Assembly: GCF_963678635.1 (NCBI RefSeq)
Contig: NC_087062.1
Location: 29,782,833-29,846,832, forward strand
Direction: 5' to 3'
DNA length: 64,000 nt
Origin: Symsagittifera roscoffensis
Lineage: Eukaryota > Xenacoelomorpha > Acoela > Convolutidae
In this document: piece by piece, positions 49,801 through 62,146 of the stretch
Layout: each line of letters starts with the position of its first letter
How positions within the stretch are numbered: position 1 is the stretch's first letter
Translations under genes and position numbers: made by a program
The notes under the pieces: generated by a model
Told to the model about the DNA's origin: nothing
The model's database searches: none
What the model saw: the letters and a program-made list of their open reading frames with translations, nothing else

Positions 49801-52800
49801 CGATCGTGGCCTTGATTTCGGAAGGGAAATATGATGTAATCATATCGGCCCCAAATCACATGATAGAGATGGAGAACCTGAGACCACTCAGGGCTGAGCT
49901 ACCTGCGGTGTGGTCGGATATCTCAATCGCATTGAGTGGATTCAAGAACCATGCGCTACACATGCTGGTGCTGGACGAGGTGCTGGGGTTTGGAACTGTC
50001 CAACTTCAGTCGACAGCTCAAACTGAAACCGGGAATAGGCGACGACCATCGAGTGATGGTAGCAATGTCGAACGACTTATGGTTCCGAGGAATGGAAGCA
50101 GCAGGAGAAAGAGAGAGAAGGAAAAATTCCCAGGAGACTAGAGCTCACTTGGAGGCGATGGTTTTGAGAACCAAACCAGAAGCTAATCAGTGGCTACATC
50201 TAACTCCTCGAGTAGCGGCATTGGGTGCGGATGCTTTTGAGCAAGGCCCAGTAATGATCAAAAAGATCCATGCCTACTTGTTAAAGGAGGTGAGCCTGGC
50301 GGAGAATGCTGAAGAAAAGACAGCCGGATTCGTAAACAGAGTGTGCCAAGTTACCCTGGAAACTTTCTGGACTGAGGAAGTGAAGGGAGAAGAAGGCTTC
50401 GAACGGACTGATAGCATGCTGGAAGGACTGGGAGCCGGATGGACCGCGTCCTTCTTGGCAAAAGTCTACCAGAAACTCTCTCGTTACTTGATAAAGGAAT
50501 TCCTCCAAGCAGTAGTGGAAGTGTCGATTGTGGAACTACTAGCCTTGTTCGTGACGTTTGGAGATGAGAGCTTTGCGAAGGGACCGATGATACTGCTCAC
50601 CGAAGGAATCCAGAACTTGCGGTTAGATGGGCTTCTAACATTGGCTGCGATTATCCATGGAAACTTGGGAGGACTAATGAAACTGACACGTTACCCAGAG
50701 CAGATGAGAGAGAATGTGAAGAAATTTGATGTGAAGAAAGCCACGGATTCTTGGAATAAGATAAGAGATCTGAGACAGACTCTTATCCAGTACTTTCTGC
50801 ATCAGAATCGCTTTGGAACAGGAGAGGATGAGACGATTGAGAGGGAGGAAGACGTGAGACGACATGTTGGGGGCATGCCCCTACTAACTGATCTTAGCTT
50901 GGCTATGAGGACCGATCCCTTAGCGTTGATCAGAGGAGCCACAGAGTTTGTGACAGTGATTTATGGACCAGCGGTCACGTTTGCGTTCCCTGATGTCAAG
51001 AAGGAAGCATACAGGAGGTCGGTGCTGCAACTGAACCTCATATCAGCAGTGGACGGTAGTGCGCTGAACTGGTGTGAGCAGCACGTATTGCGGGAGCTCA
51101 TGAGCGAAGATCTTTCATTTGCGAAAATGTCAGAGCCAGAAATGACAGTCATCAACTTTGACGATCACTTCCGTGATCGTATGGGAGAAGTAGAGAGAGG
51201 GCACATCGAGGTATTTCCGAAGCTCTGGAATCTAAGACCCTATGATAACACGAATGGTGAAATGACCAGAGTTCCTCGTTTCACTGCAGCATATCACAAG
51301 GTGAGAGAAGGGACGAAAGATTGGGGTGATTACGAAAAGCTGCCAGAGGAAATCCCTGAATTCCCTCTGATAAGAAGGATGTTGACCGGAGCAGTCTCCG
51401 TAGTACAAACTCCTAGACTAAGAGCGTTTGAAACCAATGAAAGGAGGATAAGGAAATTCGTGGAAACGATGTATCCCTACTTTCTGGGGAGGAATGCAGC
51501 CGTGCTACAGTACACGCGATTTGCCTACACGGATCAAGCGACGAGAAGGCGAATAAGCAACGCCGCGACTCCGAAGCCTGGAGCGTTTGACACGGAATTG
51601 ACGGAATTAAACCTAGCGCCCATGAGAATGAGAGGCAGAGCCGAATTACCTGAGGCCTCCCAGATTTTGAACAGTGTGAAGCAGGAGTAACAGAGGGAGG
51701 AGCGTTGCAGACGAGAACCTTCCTGGCACCCTTCGGCTGTGAGGAAATCAAAGTGGTCCATCGAGAAGAGGAAGATAAGTCAGCCGGCATACTGATCATA
51801 CCAAAATTTCCGGAATGGACCGAGACTGAAAAATAAGGACCCTCAAGCTCGAAAAAAGATACACCAGAAGGAGGTGATGGGCAGGGAGGAAGCCGTCCAA
51901 CGGAGGAACCCATGCAACAAGGTACCGATCAAGCAGATAGGGATGACGACAACGCATCGACAGGAGGAATATCCAGCCTGGATTTCAATTTCCTCAGTGA
52001 CTTTGAGAATAATGCGGATACGTTGGTAGCGGCTGAGCCAGCAGACGAAGGCACTTCGACACTGGAAGCTCCGTCGGCTTTTTTGAAAATAAAACGGAAT
52101 TTGCCGGAGAGCAGCTCTCCGGGCAATTCAAAAGATAACGAACAAAGACTCCTCATGGAATCACCGAGGAGAAGAAGAATAGAAGGCGCTGCCAGAGTAC
52201 CTGTCTTGGGAACGTTGCCCGAAGAAGAGTGGGAAGTACATCACCGAGACCATGAAAAGAGGACGGGATGTAGATTGGACAGAGTGGCGTTCATGGAAAA
52301 AGTCTGGACAGTTGTTCAGAGCTACGGGACCCAGTCCATTTTGAAAGTGGGTCTCAACCGACCATTGATGCGGGAAGTCCTTGACAAACTTGATTAGTGT
52401 GAAGGGAGATTCAGTGAGTTGTTGATTGACTCAGCCACTGACGAAAATGAAGTGAACTCTCCCATCAAGATGACACCGCAGGAGGATAAAGGAGAGGTGG
52501 TGTATCTGTCAAGAACCAGGAAAGGAACGATGCGATCGAAACTGGTGATTGATAAGATCAACGAGATGAAGATGAAATTAGGCAGCAAAGTGATACCGAG
52601 GAGAGCAGGAAAGATGAAAGTGGATTCGGAGATATCGATAAGAGCTGTCAATTCAGCGAAACGAAAACGAGTCGAAGAGATCATGGATTTGGGACAAGGT
52701 GATTATCAATTGCCTGGCACGGACAGAATGTTAACTGATGAAGCAATGGTGCCACTCATTCTCATGGCAGGGATAAGTCAACAGGTTACAAATCCAAAAG

Positions 52801-55753
52801 GAGAGACCGCACTCTGACTGGAGCAACCTTGGAAATGGAGATACTCAGCCAATGTGGAGAAAGTACATTGAAAGACTTTAAACCGTCTCCCATGAACCAC
52901 GGAAAGGGAAGTGACGCAGGACAACTAGTACCAGTGGAGTATAACCGACTGACAGTGTCGGAGACTGCGTCAATAGATGAACCCGCCGGTGTATACATGG
53001 AGATGTTGGAATACCGAAACTCGGCTAGAGGATATGTGATGGCTCTGGAAGACAATAGTGCCATGGAAGGTTATCTGGAGACGATGTTGCAAGGCGCACC
53101 ACCCTCAAGCAGAAGGCGTACGTGACTCTAGCTCCGTCTGAGATGCCGGCGGAAACGATTGGGCAATTAGTGAGCCTTCCATGGAGAGCAGTGGTGTTGA
53201 GGTACTTTGAAGAGGAAATGAGGACTACGCCGAGAATACACGCTCTCATGGCAGTACCCTACGTGAGAACCGAATTACAACTGAGGTTCGCCTGGTGCAT
53301 GATGGGATTGACCCGCGGGGAATATGACTCAGAAGAAAGGAAAAGGTCAAAAGAAGAAAAGGTATTCCTGACGACGAACCTGAGGGATCTGATAATCCAG
53401 GAGGGAATGGCAGTAGCGTGCGCGAAACGGAGAGACGCTCTCTGTTTCATTCGATTCCTGATAGAGCAGATTTCAGTGCCAGCATTGAACACCTGTGTCA
53501 AGATGCTGAGGGAGGGCGATGAACGAGTAAGAGCCTTACTCTTGCTAGCACTGCTGGATATGCATCAGAGCAAGCCGATGAGGGTGAATATGAAAGAACC
53601 TGAAGAGCTAGAACCCATGAGGAAAATAGACGAAATCAAGAGATTCTCAAACAAGGAGCTGAGACTCACTAAAGAATCTATGGGGGCACTGCCGAAATCC
53701 AGTGAGCACTGTGGACCGATCAGGAAGAAGTCATACAGCTACGTGTCCGGAGTCATAGGGATAGCGTACAACCCTTTCCTGAGTGAAGACATACGCGAAT
53801 GCTTCTTTGATTACGAGCAGGCAGTGTTGCTAAGGTCTCTGACCTTGAGAATTTTAACAATTAAAAGCGCTGCGAACCAGCAGACCAAGTTGGGACTAGT
53901 CTTGGAGGAAGAGGTGACTGCACTTTCCGTGCCAAAATCCGACAAACGAGTGGCGTTTGGATTGGGATTCTCAGATGAATTACTGAGAACGAGTTTGATG
54001 GTAGTGTGGGAACTGATGAGACCATCGTGGTGTCCTGGTCCCAATGCTGACTCGATACTACGAGCGACACAAGACGTGCAGAGGGAACTAAATGCAGATT
54101 GTAACCTGCGTGACCTTAACATCATACGCAACGGGGAAGACAGAGTGGAGTTGCCTGGCTGGGGACCAGAAGACTGGGTCAAACCTGGTAGCTGTCTGGC
54201 AGAAGTCTGTGGACTGGAAGGTCACGTTTGTGGAAGTCTGGATTGCATGAAAACCCTAGAGAGACAACACAAGCAGTTGATGATTTTGTTTGGGAACGTT
54301 GTGATGAAAGCAAGGACGGAAACAAAATTGATCGCAGATTGCCATGGAGGAACCGAGGTGAATCTAGTGACTGCACTAGGATTCTAAAGCATGTTTGGTT
54401 CTTTAGAGTCACTATTGAATCTAGAACAGAAACCTGAGATGGTCACAGCCATCAGTGTAGAAGTGTTCCCAGGAGTTTTGCAAACTGAGCAAAAGTACAT
54501 AGGAAAATGGAGGGAAGCGATCGAGACGGAAATGAACATCCGACACAGTGAAACTTATCGTAGACCATCAGGAGCACGATATTTGGTGGGATCGACATTA
54601 GCTCCAATGTGCAAGAGCAGATACCCGGTGCATTTTGTAGCTGTGGATGTAAAGAGTACGAGAACGAGCGTGGATCAAGCCTTCTCAGTGCTAAAGTGTG
54701 TGAGAATAACGAGAATGTCGGAAAAATCTTACGAGTTACTGTGTAAAATGTTCTCAGCAGTTCCAGGGAGAACAAAGGAGGAGTTGGAATCGATACTGGG
54801 AAGGAAATTCATGGGATACGTGACTGGGAACTTCAGTGACTTTGAGAGGCAGAAACAGAGAGGATCAACCGTTACAGATTACAACACAGTAGACGAGAAT
54901 GATGAAGTCCACCGAGTGATGATGGAAGTGGAACCATTACTGGAAGCTTCAGGAAAGCGTAATTGGAGGAGCATCATGTTGACCCATGATGAGTTTCCCT
55001 GCCACTGCTTGCTGCAGACCTGGTGGTATCCCAAGCGTAGTAATCTGGTGTTGATCTGGGACTCTGGAGAGCTGCTCTCCATGGGTTTACCAGACTCATC
55101 ACGGTCCATAAAAATAGTGATAGTGGGAGTTATGATGGCGATAAGGTGGCTGGAGGCTCATGTGAGAGAGAACAATAGACAGAAGGCGCCGACGAGAGAA
55201 CAATTGCAGAAATTGGATTGTCTAAAAGATTTAGATCTTTTTGAGACAAGGTGCAAGATTCTGAACATTCCGATGGAAGTAAAAAATAATATGGACAAGA
55301 AGACGACTGATGCCATGGCTTAGAGCCAACATGACTGCATGGTTGTACGAATATGCCAAAAAGCATATATCGAAGCACGACAGAGTGTACAGTGGGTATC
55401 AGCTGGACATTGGGGCAGGAGTTTTCAAGCGAGCTTTCGTGACTCATCGGAATGCAGTGACCACCGCGGTGAAGAAAATTTTCAGGACAAGTGAACGTAG
55501 TGGAAAAGAAAAAGAAGAGATGTTGAAGGAAGATTTGGAGAGAAACGTGACGTTGTGCCTTCAAAATAGCTTCTGCAGAAACAGAGAATCTAATGTAGAT
55601 CCCCTACCTTGTTGTAAACAGAGGGTAGAAGAGCAAGAGCAAAAGTGTTGGAGGACTGCTTTCAACAGCGTCAGAATAGCTAACGATGTGTTGCAAGACA
55701 CAGAAACTGAAAGTGCAGAGTCAATGTCGCAGGAGGAGGAAATGGAGCATTGA
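46884..55753 (+). pseudogene. Large accessory ORF of element C, broken but nearly full length
   Basis: It spans 8.87 kb, matching the length of the intact A gene (8.88 kb). It has frameshifts (near 47,060, 47,830 and 55,310, among others) and single nonsense codons (for example TAA at 54,385-54,387), but long open stretches remain (49,936-51,690 and 53,122-55,323). The SGNH domain (about 48,020-48,560) keeps LGDSLVRVL, FGGATIAQL, GTNN and TTDGIHFD. The second SGNH-like region (49,400-49,960) keeps FAGINDHIH but has NSE in place of GSD. The Cys/His cluster is conserved in spacing, C-x4-C-x4-H-x-C-x4-C (about 54,190-54,246), as is FPCHCL (about 54,999). The tail is acidic but lacks the SUMO-interaction-like motif of A. 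Confidence 0.85.
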
Positions 55754-56572
55754 CAAATGGCCGAAAAACAAGATGCGAAAAGAAAGAAAATTAGAAGAAT
55801 TTAGAAGTTTTAGAACTTCTAAACGACGAAAAAAGAGGAAACAAGGAAGTGACGAAAGAGAAGAAAATAAACCTCAGAATTGTTTTATGTGTGTGACGAA
55901 AACTCAAGTGAGAAACTAAGCAACCAAGTTGTAATTGAAAACTGAAACATTTAGTTGAGTTTTGAGCATTAAAGAATTTGTTGCATTTATAAGTTTGCAT
56001 TTTGATTTTAGTTAGTGGCTTTAGAGACCCTTACTATTTATTAAGAAAGGCTTGAGCAAAAAGTAAATTTAAATATTACAGCCTGCATGACTGTTTTTAA
56101 TCAACTAGGAGAACTGATCACTTTGTGGTGACATGAAAGGCTTGGATAATCTCTTGAAGAGGGAGATTATTTCATTGTTCTTTCTAACCACAGAGTTCCT
56201 TAATTTTAATATTCAGGACGATAACAACTAAAATTTCTTAAGGGAAGAAGCATAGTAGGATAATTTTAGCTTGTTGGTTGGCAGGACTGTCCTGCAAACT
56301 AACACCTTTTAAAACCTAGGAGAAAAAGTTTTAAATCAGGGCATTGACGTTGGAAGTCAGAAAAAATGTTTTATCTCAAGTCATATCCTCAAAGTGCATT
56401 CTAGTGAATAAATTTAGAAGGCTAAAGTAGTGTAGTATGATGCCATTTATTTGCTGCAGTGAGTCGATATGACGAGGATAAAAGTAATTTCGGGCATTTT
56501 GTAAATTCTGTTTGATGACACTGTACCATTTTTACGAACATTGCGAGATTCAATGGGGACATTGACCGGGCT
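55754..56572 (+). other. 3' UTR of element C
   Basis: There is no credible gene in this stretch of about 0.8 kb. A stem ATAATCTC/GAGATTAT lies at 56,146-56,170 and a near-loopless palindrome GCAGGAC-T-GTCCTGC at 56,281-56,295. Short frames are Lys-rich and not conserved. Confidence 0.6.
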
Positions 56573-56584
56573 GTCCGGGGAGTA
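56573..56584 (+). promoter_or_regulatory. Polypurine tract of element C
   Basis: GTCCGGGGAGTA lies directly before TGTGACATTCG. It is the same 12-mer as in A. Confidence 0.75.
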
Positions 56585-57471
56585 TGTGACATTCGACCAG
56601 AATGGACAAAACTGCAGATTGGATGGATTCGAAATTTTAGCAGCTAACCTTCCGAATTCACAGTTTTAAGAGATTAACAACGTTATTGGGACGATTAGTC
56701 AAACGGTGAAGGTCAAGATATTCTGGTATTTTGAACATTTAAAAATTCGAAGTGATGACGTAATAATTCTGAGAAGCGTCAAAAACGGCCATTTTAGAGA
56801 AAAACCAGAATAAAATCAGAACAACAATAGTTGCGATAGCGATAACGACGAAAATTGTGATTAGAAAACAACAACAAATTGCAAAGTTAGCAGAGACCGC
56901 TCCGAGTTGCAACTATTGTGTCGCTACAATAGTTGCAAGACCGTTTGCAACAACGGTGAAGGGTAGAAGACAGCCTTCCGGAAGGAAGATAAGAACGTTA
57001 TTTCCCCGGATTCAGGAATCCGGAGGGGTCTCAGGAGATGAACTGAACCTCTTTTATATAAACTTTTAGCTTCCCGGTTATGTCTTGAATTGAATATTAT
57101 TAACATCTGAATTCCTTTTGCAAGGATGAGAAGCTAGGAGTTGGGGTAAAGGGTTGATCCATCTTCGATGGAGATGATGATTTTTATCTACTGAACAAAA
57201 AAATAGTAATATAATAAGTAGTAGTAGCCCTGATTTTAGGAGTGACATCGTGGTCTGGGGATACTGAGACCCAGCCATGAGCTCACTATTTCTGCATGTA
57301 ATTAAGTTAATTTGAGTGTTTTGACCGAAACAGAAAGCAGTATCGTTTTGTCGACCCGATGTTAGGAAAAACACCAGAAGAACTGGCTTTGGCAGAGACG
57401 GTGAAAAGCATGTAGAGCTGTGTTTAGAACCTAGATTTTTTGTCGATATGTACTTCCAGGCGAATGTGACG
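56585..57471 (+). repeat. 3' LTR of element C, mosaic
   Basis: The first 760 bases match the C 5' LTR, including the U3 palindrome (56,907-56,938) and the promoter dyad and TATA (57,006-57,062). From about 57,345-57,363 to the end it instead matches the B 3' LTR (same hairpin-arm deletion, same GTGACG end). This is a recombinant LTR. Confidence 0.85.
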
Positions 57472-58106
57472 TTTGAAAATAATTTTACTTTGCTTTTCAA
57501 GAGTTTGTTTTTGTCATCTTGACTGATCCTAAAATTTATCTGCTGGAGCATGTGGCCAGTCGATTTTTGTTTCGTTTCGATTAACAGTTCTGCCTTGATA
57601 TTAGAAAATTGTTGGATTTTTGTTCCGACTATTGAGAATGCGGGGGACTTTGTAATTGGATGTCTTTTATTTTTTTTTCCACACAAAATCAGGTACCACA
57701 AATAATCATGCGACTGGGTGAGTGACATATAATTTGAAAGCTTTTTGAGTCGGGATTCGAACGACAATAAAAATGCTCCAAAAAAATTCCAGTGTCGAGG
57801 AAAATCGGTTTGACAAGTTTTTTTGTCTAATTTTGACCAAATAACGTGAAGATAATTTGTTAAACTGATCTTTTGGGCTAAAAACTTTAATTTTGTCATT
57901 TGGAAACTAGTTTTGAAAGCTATATTTGGCAATTGCCTGGCAAGAAAATGTTTTATGAAACTTTGTTAGGAAATTTTTTTTGTTTGTTTTCTTTTTTACT
58001 TTATTTGTCATCCAAACTCTATTATATCGATTTTTGAGTTTTCTCCTAATAATGTTGAGGGGGAAATTTACAAAGTAACAAAACATTAAAATTGTTTGAA
58101 AATATA
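57472..58106. repeat. 635-bp spacer, copy 2
   Basis: Near-identical to 32,673-33,307 and again followed by an LTR start. The minus-strand frame through it continues into LTR sequence and is not taken as a gene. Confidence 0.85.
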
Positions 58107-58400
58107 TGTGACATTCGACCAGAATGGACAAAACTGCAGATTGGATTGATTCAAAATTTTAGCAGCTAACCTTCCGAATTGACGGTTTTAAGAGATTAAC
58201 AACGTTATTGGGACAATTAGTCAAACGGTGAAGGTCAAGATATTCTGGTATTTTGAACATTTAAAAATTCGAAGTGATGACGTAATAATTCTGAGAAGCG
58301 TCAAAAACGGTCATTTTAGAGAAAAACCAGAATAAAATCAGAACAACAATAGTTGCGATAGCGATAACGACGAAAATTGTGATTAGAAAACAACAACAAA
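58107..58400 (+). repeat. LTR fragment, first 294 bp, interrupted by element D
   Basis: It matches the start of the C LTRs (33,308-33,602) with a few differences and stops at CAACAACAAA. C continues there with TTGCAAAG. Element D begins at the next base. Confidence 0.85.
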
Positions 58401-59323
58401 TGTGACATTCGACCAGAATGGCCAAAATGCAGTCTCTGCAGAATTCGGTATTTTAGCAGCAAGCCTTCCGAATTGGCGATTTAGAACGGATAAGGACGTT
58501 ATTTGAACGATTAACCAAACGGTGAAGGCTAGAAGATTCTGGAATTCTAATTTTTAAAAATTCGAATTATGACGTCATATTTCTGAGAAACGTCAGAGAC
58601 GGCCATTTTAGCTAAAATAGCAGAAAGAAACAGAACAACTTTTATCTGCGATTACGAACAGTACGAAATCGAGACTAAAAAACAACAACGAACTACCGAA
58701 CAGCAGAGGACGTTCCGAGTTGCAACTATTGTGCTGTTACAAACAATAGTTGCAAGGCCGTTGCGAGCAACGGTGAAGGGTAAAACCCAGCCTTCCGAGT
58801 TATTGTGAACTGGATATTAAGAAGCTTGATTCACCGGATTCAAGAATCCGGAAGGGTCTCGGGACGTGGACTTTTATGAACTTATATTGAATTTTAGCAT
58901 CCGTCATGTCCTGACTTGAATTTAATTAAGATCTTAATTAGTTTTGACAAGGATGAGGTGCTAGGAGTTGGGGGAAAGGGTTGATCCATCTTCGATGGAG
59001 ATGATGATTTTTATCTACTGAACAAAAACAATAGTAATATAATAAGTAGTAGCCCTGTTTTTAGGAATGACCTCGTGGTCTGGGGATACAGAGACCCAGC
59101 CATGAGCTCACTAATTTTGCATGTAATTCAGTTAATTTGAGCGTTCTGGTCGAAGCCGGAGAACAGTAACGTTTTTGTCAGCCTGATGTAAGAAAGACCA
59201 CCGAAAAGTACTGGCTTGGTAGAGACGGTGAAAAACATGCAAAGCTCTGTTTAGACGCTAGCCAGTCGTCTTAAGACTTAGTTTTGTTATCCGTCGATAT
59301 GTATCTTCCGGGCGAATGTTACA
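58401..59323 (+). repeat. 5' LTR of element D, 923 bp
   Basis: It runs from TGTGACATTCGACC to GAATGTTACA. It carries the U3 palindrome TTGCAACTATTGT/ACAATAGTTGCAA with a 10-nt loop (58,720-58,755), the perfect dyad CCGGATTC-AA-GAATCCGG (58,834-58,851) with AAGGGTC after it, and a weaker TATA-like site downstream. The sequence lies between B and C in divergence. Confidence 0.85.
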
Positions 59324-59335
59324 TGTATGTTTTTA

Positions 59336-59350
59336 TGGCGCTCCTGGGTG
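59336..59350 (+). promoter_or_regulatory. Candidate primer-binding site of D
   Basis: TGGCGCTCCTGGGTG lies 12 nt after the LTR end, as in C. Confidence 0.45.
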
Positions 59351-61259
59351 TTATTCTTTTTTAACATCATGACCGGCAGAACCGTTAACGAGCACTCCGC
59401 GCCGAGCGGATGCTCACATTAACGCCCTTAATAGGCCTAAACCGCCGGGGCGGAAGTGTAGTTCGGAACGCGGAGGCCTTCCGAATTGCCGTGAATAGTT
59501 TTTTAACCTAGTTAAGACCGAAAATTCACGAACCAGGAAGGGTGGGGGGATCGGCCGTCCCCTCGTCCCCTGAGTGGTTGGTGACCAAAAACACTTAAAG
59601 ATATAAGTAAAACCAAACAAAAAGTAGTATAGTACCCAAGAAAAACAAAAAACATAAAAAATAACCGAAAAAACCAAAAACAGTAAAAAAAGTAAAAAAT
59701 CAGTAGAAATCATCCCCCCAGACAAGATGTGATTCAACCCCCCGTTTGTTGTTGATAGATATATTGTTGTTACAGGCATTTATATCAGTCAGGATCGTTA
59801 CGATCAATTTTGAGGCCCGTTTGTGAGGCTTGTACTGTAGGGTTATTTGAGCATTTAAGCACGTTAATGATAAATTGCGCTCAATCCGGAGGGGTCAGCT
59901 GATTTGCGCTCAATTCGGAAGGGTCTTGGGTGAAGACCGATCCGGCAAGCAGTACAAGGAGCAACAAGAAGGGGCTCAACGACAACAACAATCGACTGTT
60001 GGGTATCGTTAACAAGTTTTGTATCCCTTTTGGTACAAAAAGTAAGATAGTAATCTGTGGGGGGCTCGACAGTGCTGCACTGTAGTGACCCTTCACCGAA
60101 CTGCGAATATCCGAGTTAAGCACCTTAATTCGGATAATAAACAAACCCGGAGGGGTATAGTATTACTAATATTATTATTTATATAGCCTATATTACTAGT
60201 CTTATATCGTTTTTCAGTGAAAAACAACGAAAACAGACCGGTTTTTAGGGTCAAAATAGCGATATTTTGATCCCCCCACAAGTCGCGATTTTTGAGATAT
60301 CGATATTTTTTGAAACGGAAAAAAGCGCTAAGTTAGTGTGTTACATCGTAACTGCACTACTGTAATAAGCAGAACCGGTTAACTTTAGTTCGGAAGTGGT
60401 TGGAACTAGTTGGTACAAAAAACCAAATTTTCCCATTTTTGATAGTAAGAAACGCTAAAAAATCAGAAAATTTTTTGAAATTTTTGAGTCAGGACAGTAA
60501 AAATAGTTGTTTGGACAACGTCCACTAGTGAATCTACAAGTCTTAAAATCCGCTACCCGAAAGCCTTCCGGGTTGCAGAGAAATCGAACATAACGTGTTT
60601 GATTTGGTGGATTCATCAATCCGGAGGGGTCCAGGTAGCATAGTTTTTCGCAAATTTTCTCTACAATAGCGTTTTAGATCGGGTCTTTTGCATTGAACTA
60701 GAAGAGTATAGGCCTTCTGAGCTCAGATCAATAGTTTTTAGGTCGAAAGGACCAGATTTGCGGAAAAAGTTAGGCGGAACCTATAAGAGAGAAAATTTTT
60801 TGAGTTCGGAAAAAAGACGTTTTGGTTAATAACTTTGGAACTACTGATCATATCGAGTTGATCTTGGTACCAATAGATCAGAAATTAGCTGAGCTTACTA
60901 ATAGGATCAGAAATTTTTCGGAAAAGCGAGAGAGAAAATTTTTTGAGATTGTTTTTAGCAAATTACACAAATCCGGAGGGGTACACCCTTCACGTTTTAT
61001 AAATTTTTCTGAAAAACCCTTATACCCCTACCAAAAGTTGATAGCGATTGAACTAAGTAACTTAGGACAGTTCTAGACAAAAAGGGAAGGCTGAAGGCAC
61101 AAGACAACCATAATAGAGTCGAAGTTAGGCAAGTGATAAGACCCTTCACCGTTAGTGTGAATTGTCAAATAAGTGCCTTAACTTCAACCCGGAGGGGTCT
61201 AGGAAAGGACCCTATACCCTTCCCAGTTAATTCAAACAGCATAATAGCAACGCAGAACG

Positions 61260-61366
61260 AATCCGGAGGGGTCTACTTTCCACAAAACCGGAGGGGTCCC
61301 AATCCGGAGGGGTCTATATTCTGACAGTCCGGAAGGGTCCTATTTGTGCCAATCCGGAGGGGTATT
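61260..61366 (+). repeat. Minisatellite in the D leader, 5 units
   Basis: Five copies of the AATCCGGARGGGTC unit, the shortest array of the three leaders. Confidence 0.85.
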
Positions 61367-62146
61367 ATTTTATTAAGGACTTAGGTAAACGAAAGAAAGA
61401 CTAAAAAGCGAGAGGTATTAGGTTATTAATACACAGGCTAGGTATCAGTGACTGCACTGGTAACTTGCCTCTCAAAAAGAACCAGACTAATACAAAACAG
61501 GTCCGAACTCGGATATTCGCGACACTAAGTCTAAATTAAAAAAGAGCGTGACTCATTGGTGTGGATTGAAACATAATACGTTTTTGAGGAAAGTGACTGC
61601 CCTGAGGATTTTAGTAGGTTTAGCTCGGGCAGTCCGAAGGCAGATAGGTAACACAGTACTCGGTGGGTGCAATAGACGCCCACTTGAGAAAATTACTGCC
61701 TTCAAAGTTTTGTCTGTTTGGTGCAGCACCAAGCAGGGAAAGCTTTTTCTTTAAAAGACAGGTTCGACTATTGTACTGCGACCGACTAAGAGTACAAGAC
61801 ACATACGTTTTTTTTATATACATTCATATTGTGTCAATATATATATATTTTTTTTGTTTTTGATTTTAAATCAACCTAAACTGTGCTTGATTGGGTAGTG
61901 ACTACACTATCTTTTAAATTGACTGATAACATCATATTGTGCTAGTTTCCAGATCTTTGGACCGATAATCGGCTAGTGTGAATAAATTTTATACAAACTG
62001 TACTCTGACAACATACAGGGATTCGTGGTCACTATTTAATAGATTCTGGTGAAATTTATTGTGTTGTGTCATTATTTTTGTTAATAAAACTATAAGGTCT
62101 CTAGCAATTGAGTCAAGAGTAGGCATAGGAAAGTGACAAATAAAGA

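Larger units (their letters stand above)
59324..62146 (+). other. Leader of element D, about 2.8 kb, non-coding
   Basis: Same block order as B and C: GC-rich structured block after the PBS (hairpin CCGC-GCCGA-GCGG near 59,397), palindrome ACAGTGC-T-GCACTGT near 60,070, stem TATCCGA/TCGGATA near 60,107-60,138, scattered single motifs, and a 5-unit minisatellite. An AT microsatellite lies near 61,838-61,852. Short frames are not conserved among the three leaders. Confidence 0.7.

Noticed and set aside
57078-57932. Minus-strand frame of 284 codons
   Set aside because: It runs through LTR sequence into the spacer. Similarity to the 32,624-33,133 frame is due to recent duplication of the DNA.
61838-61852. 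AT run as a promoter
   Set aside because: A simple AT microsatellite present in D only, far from any start.
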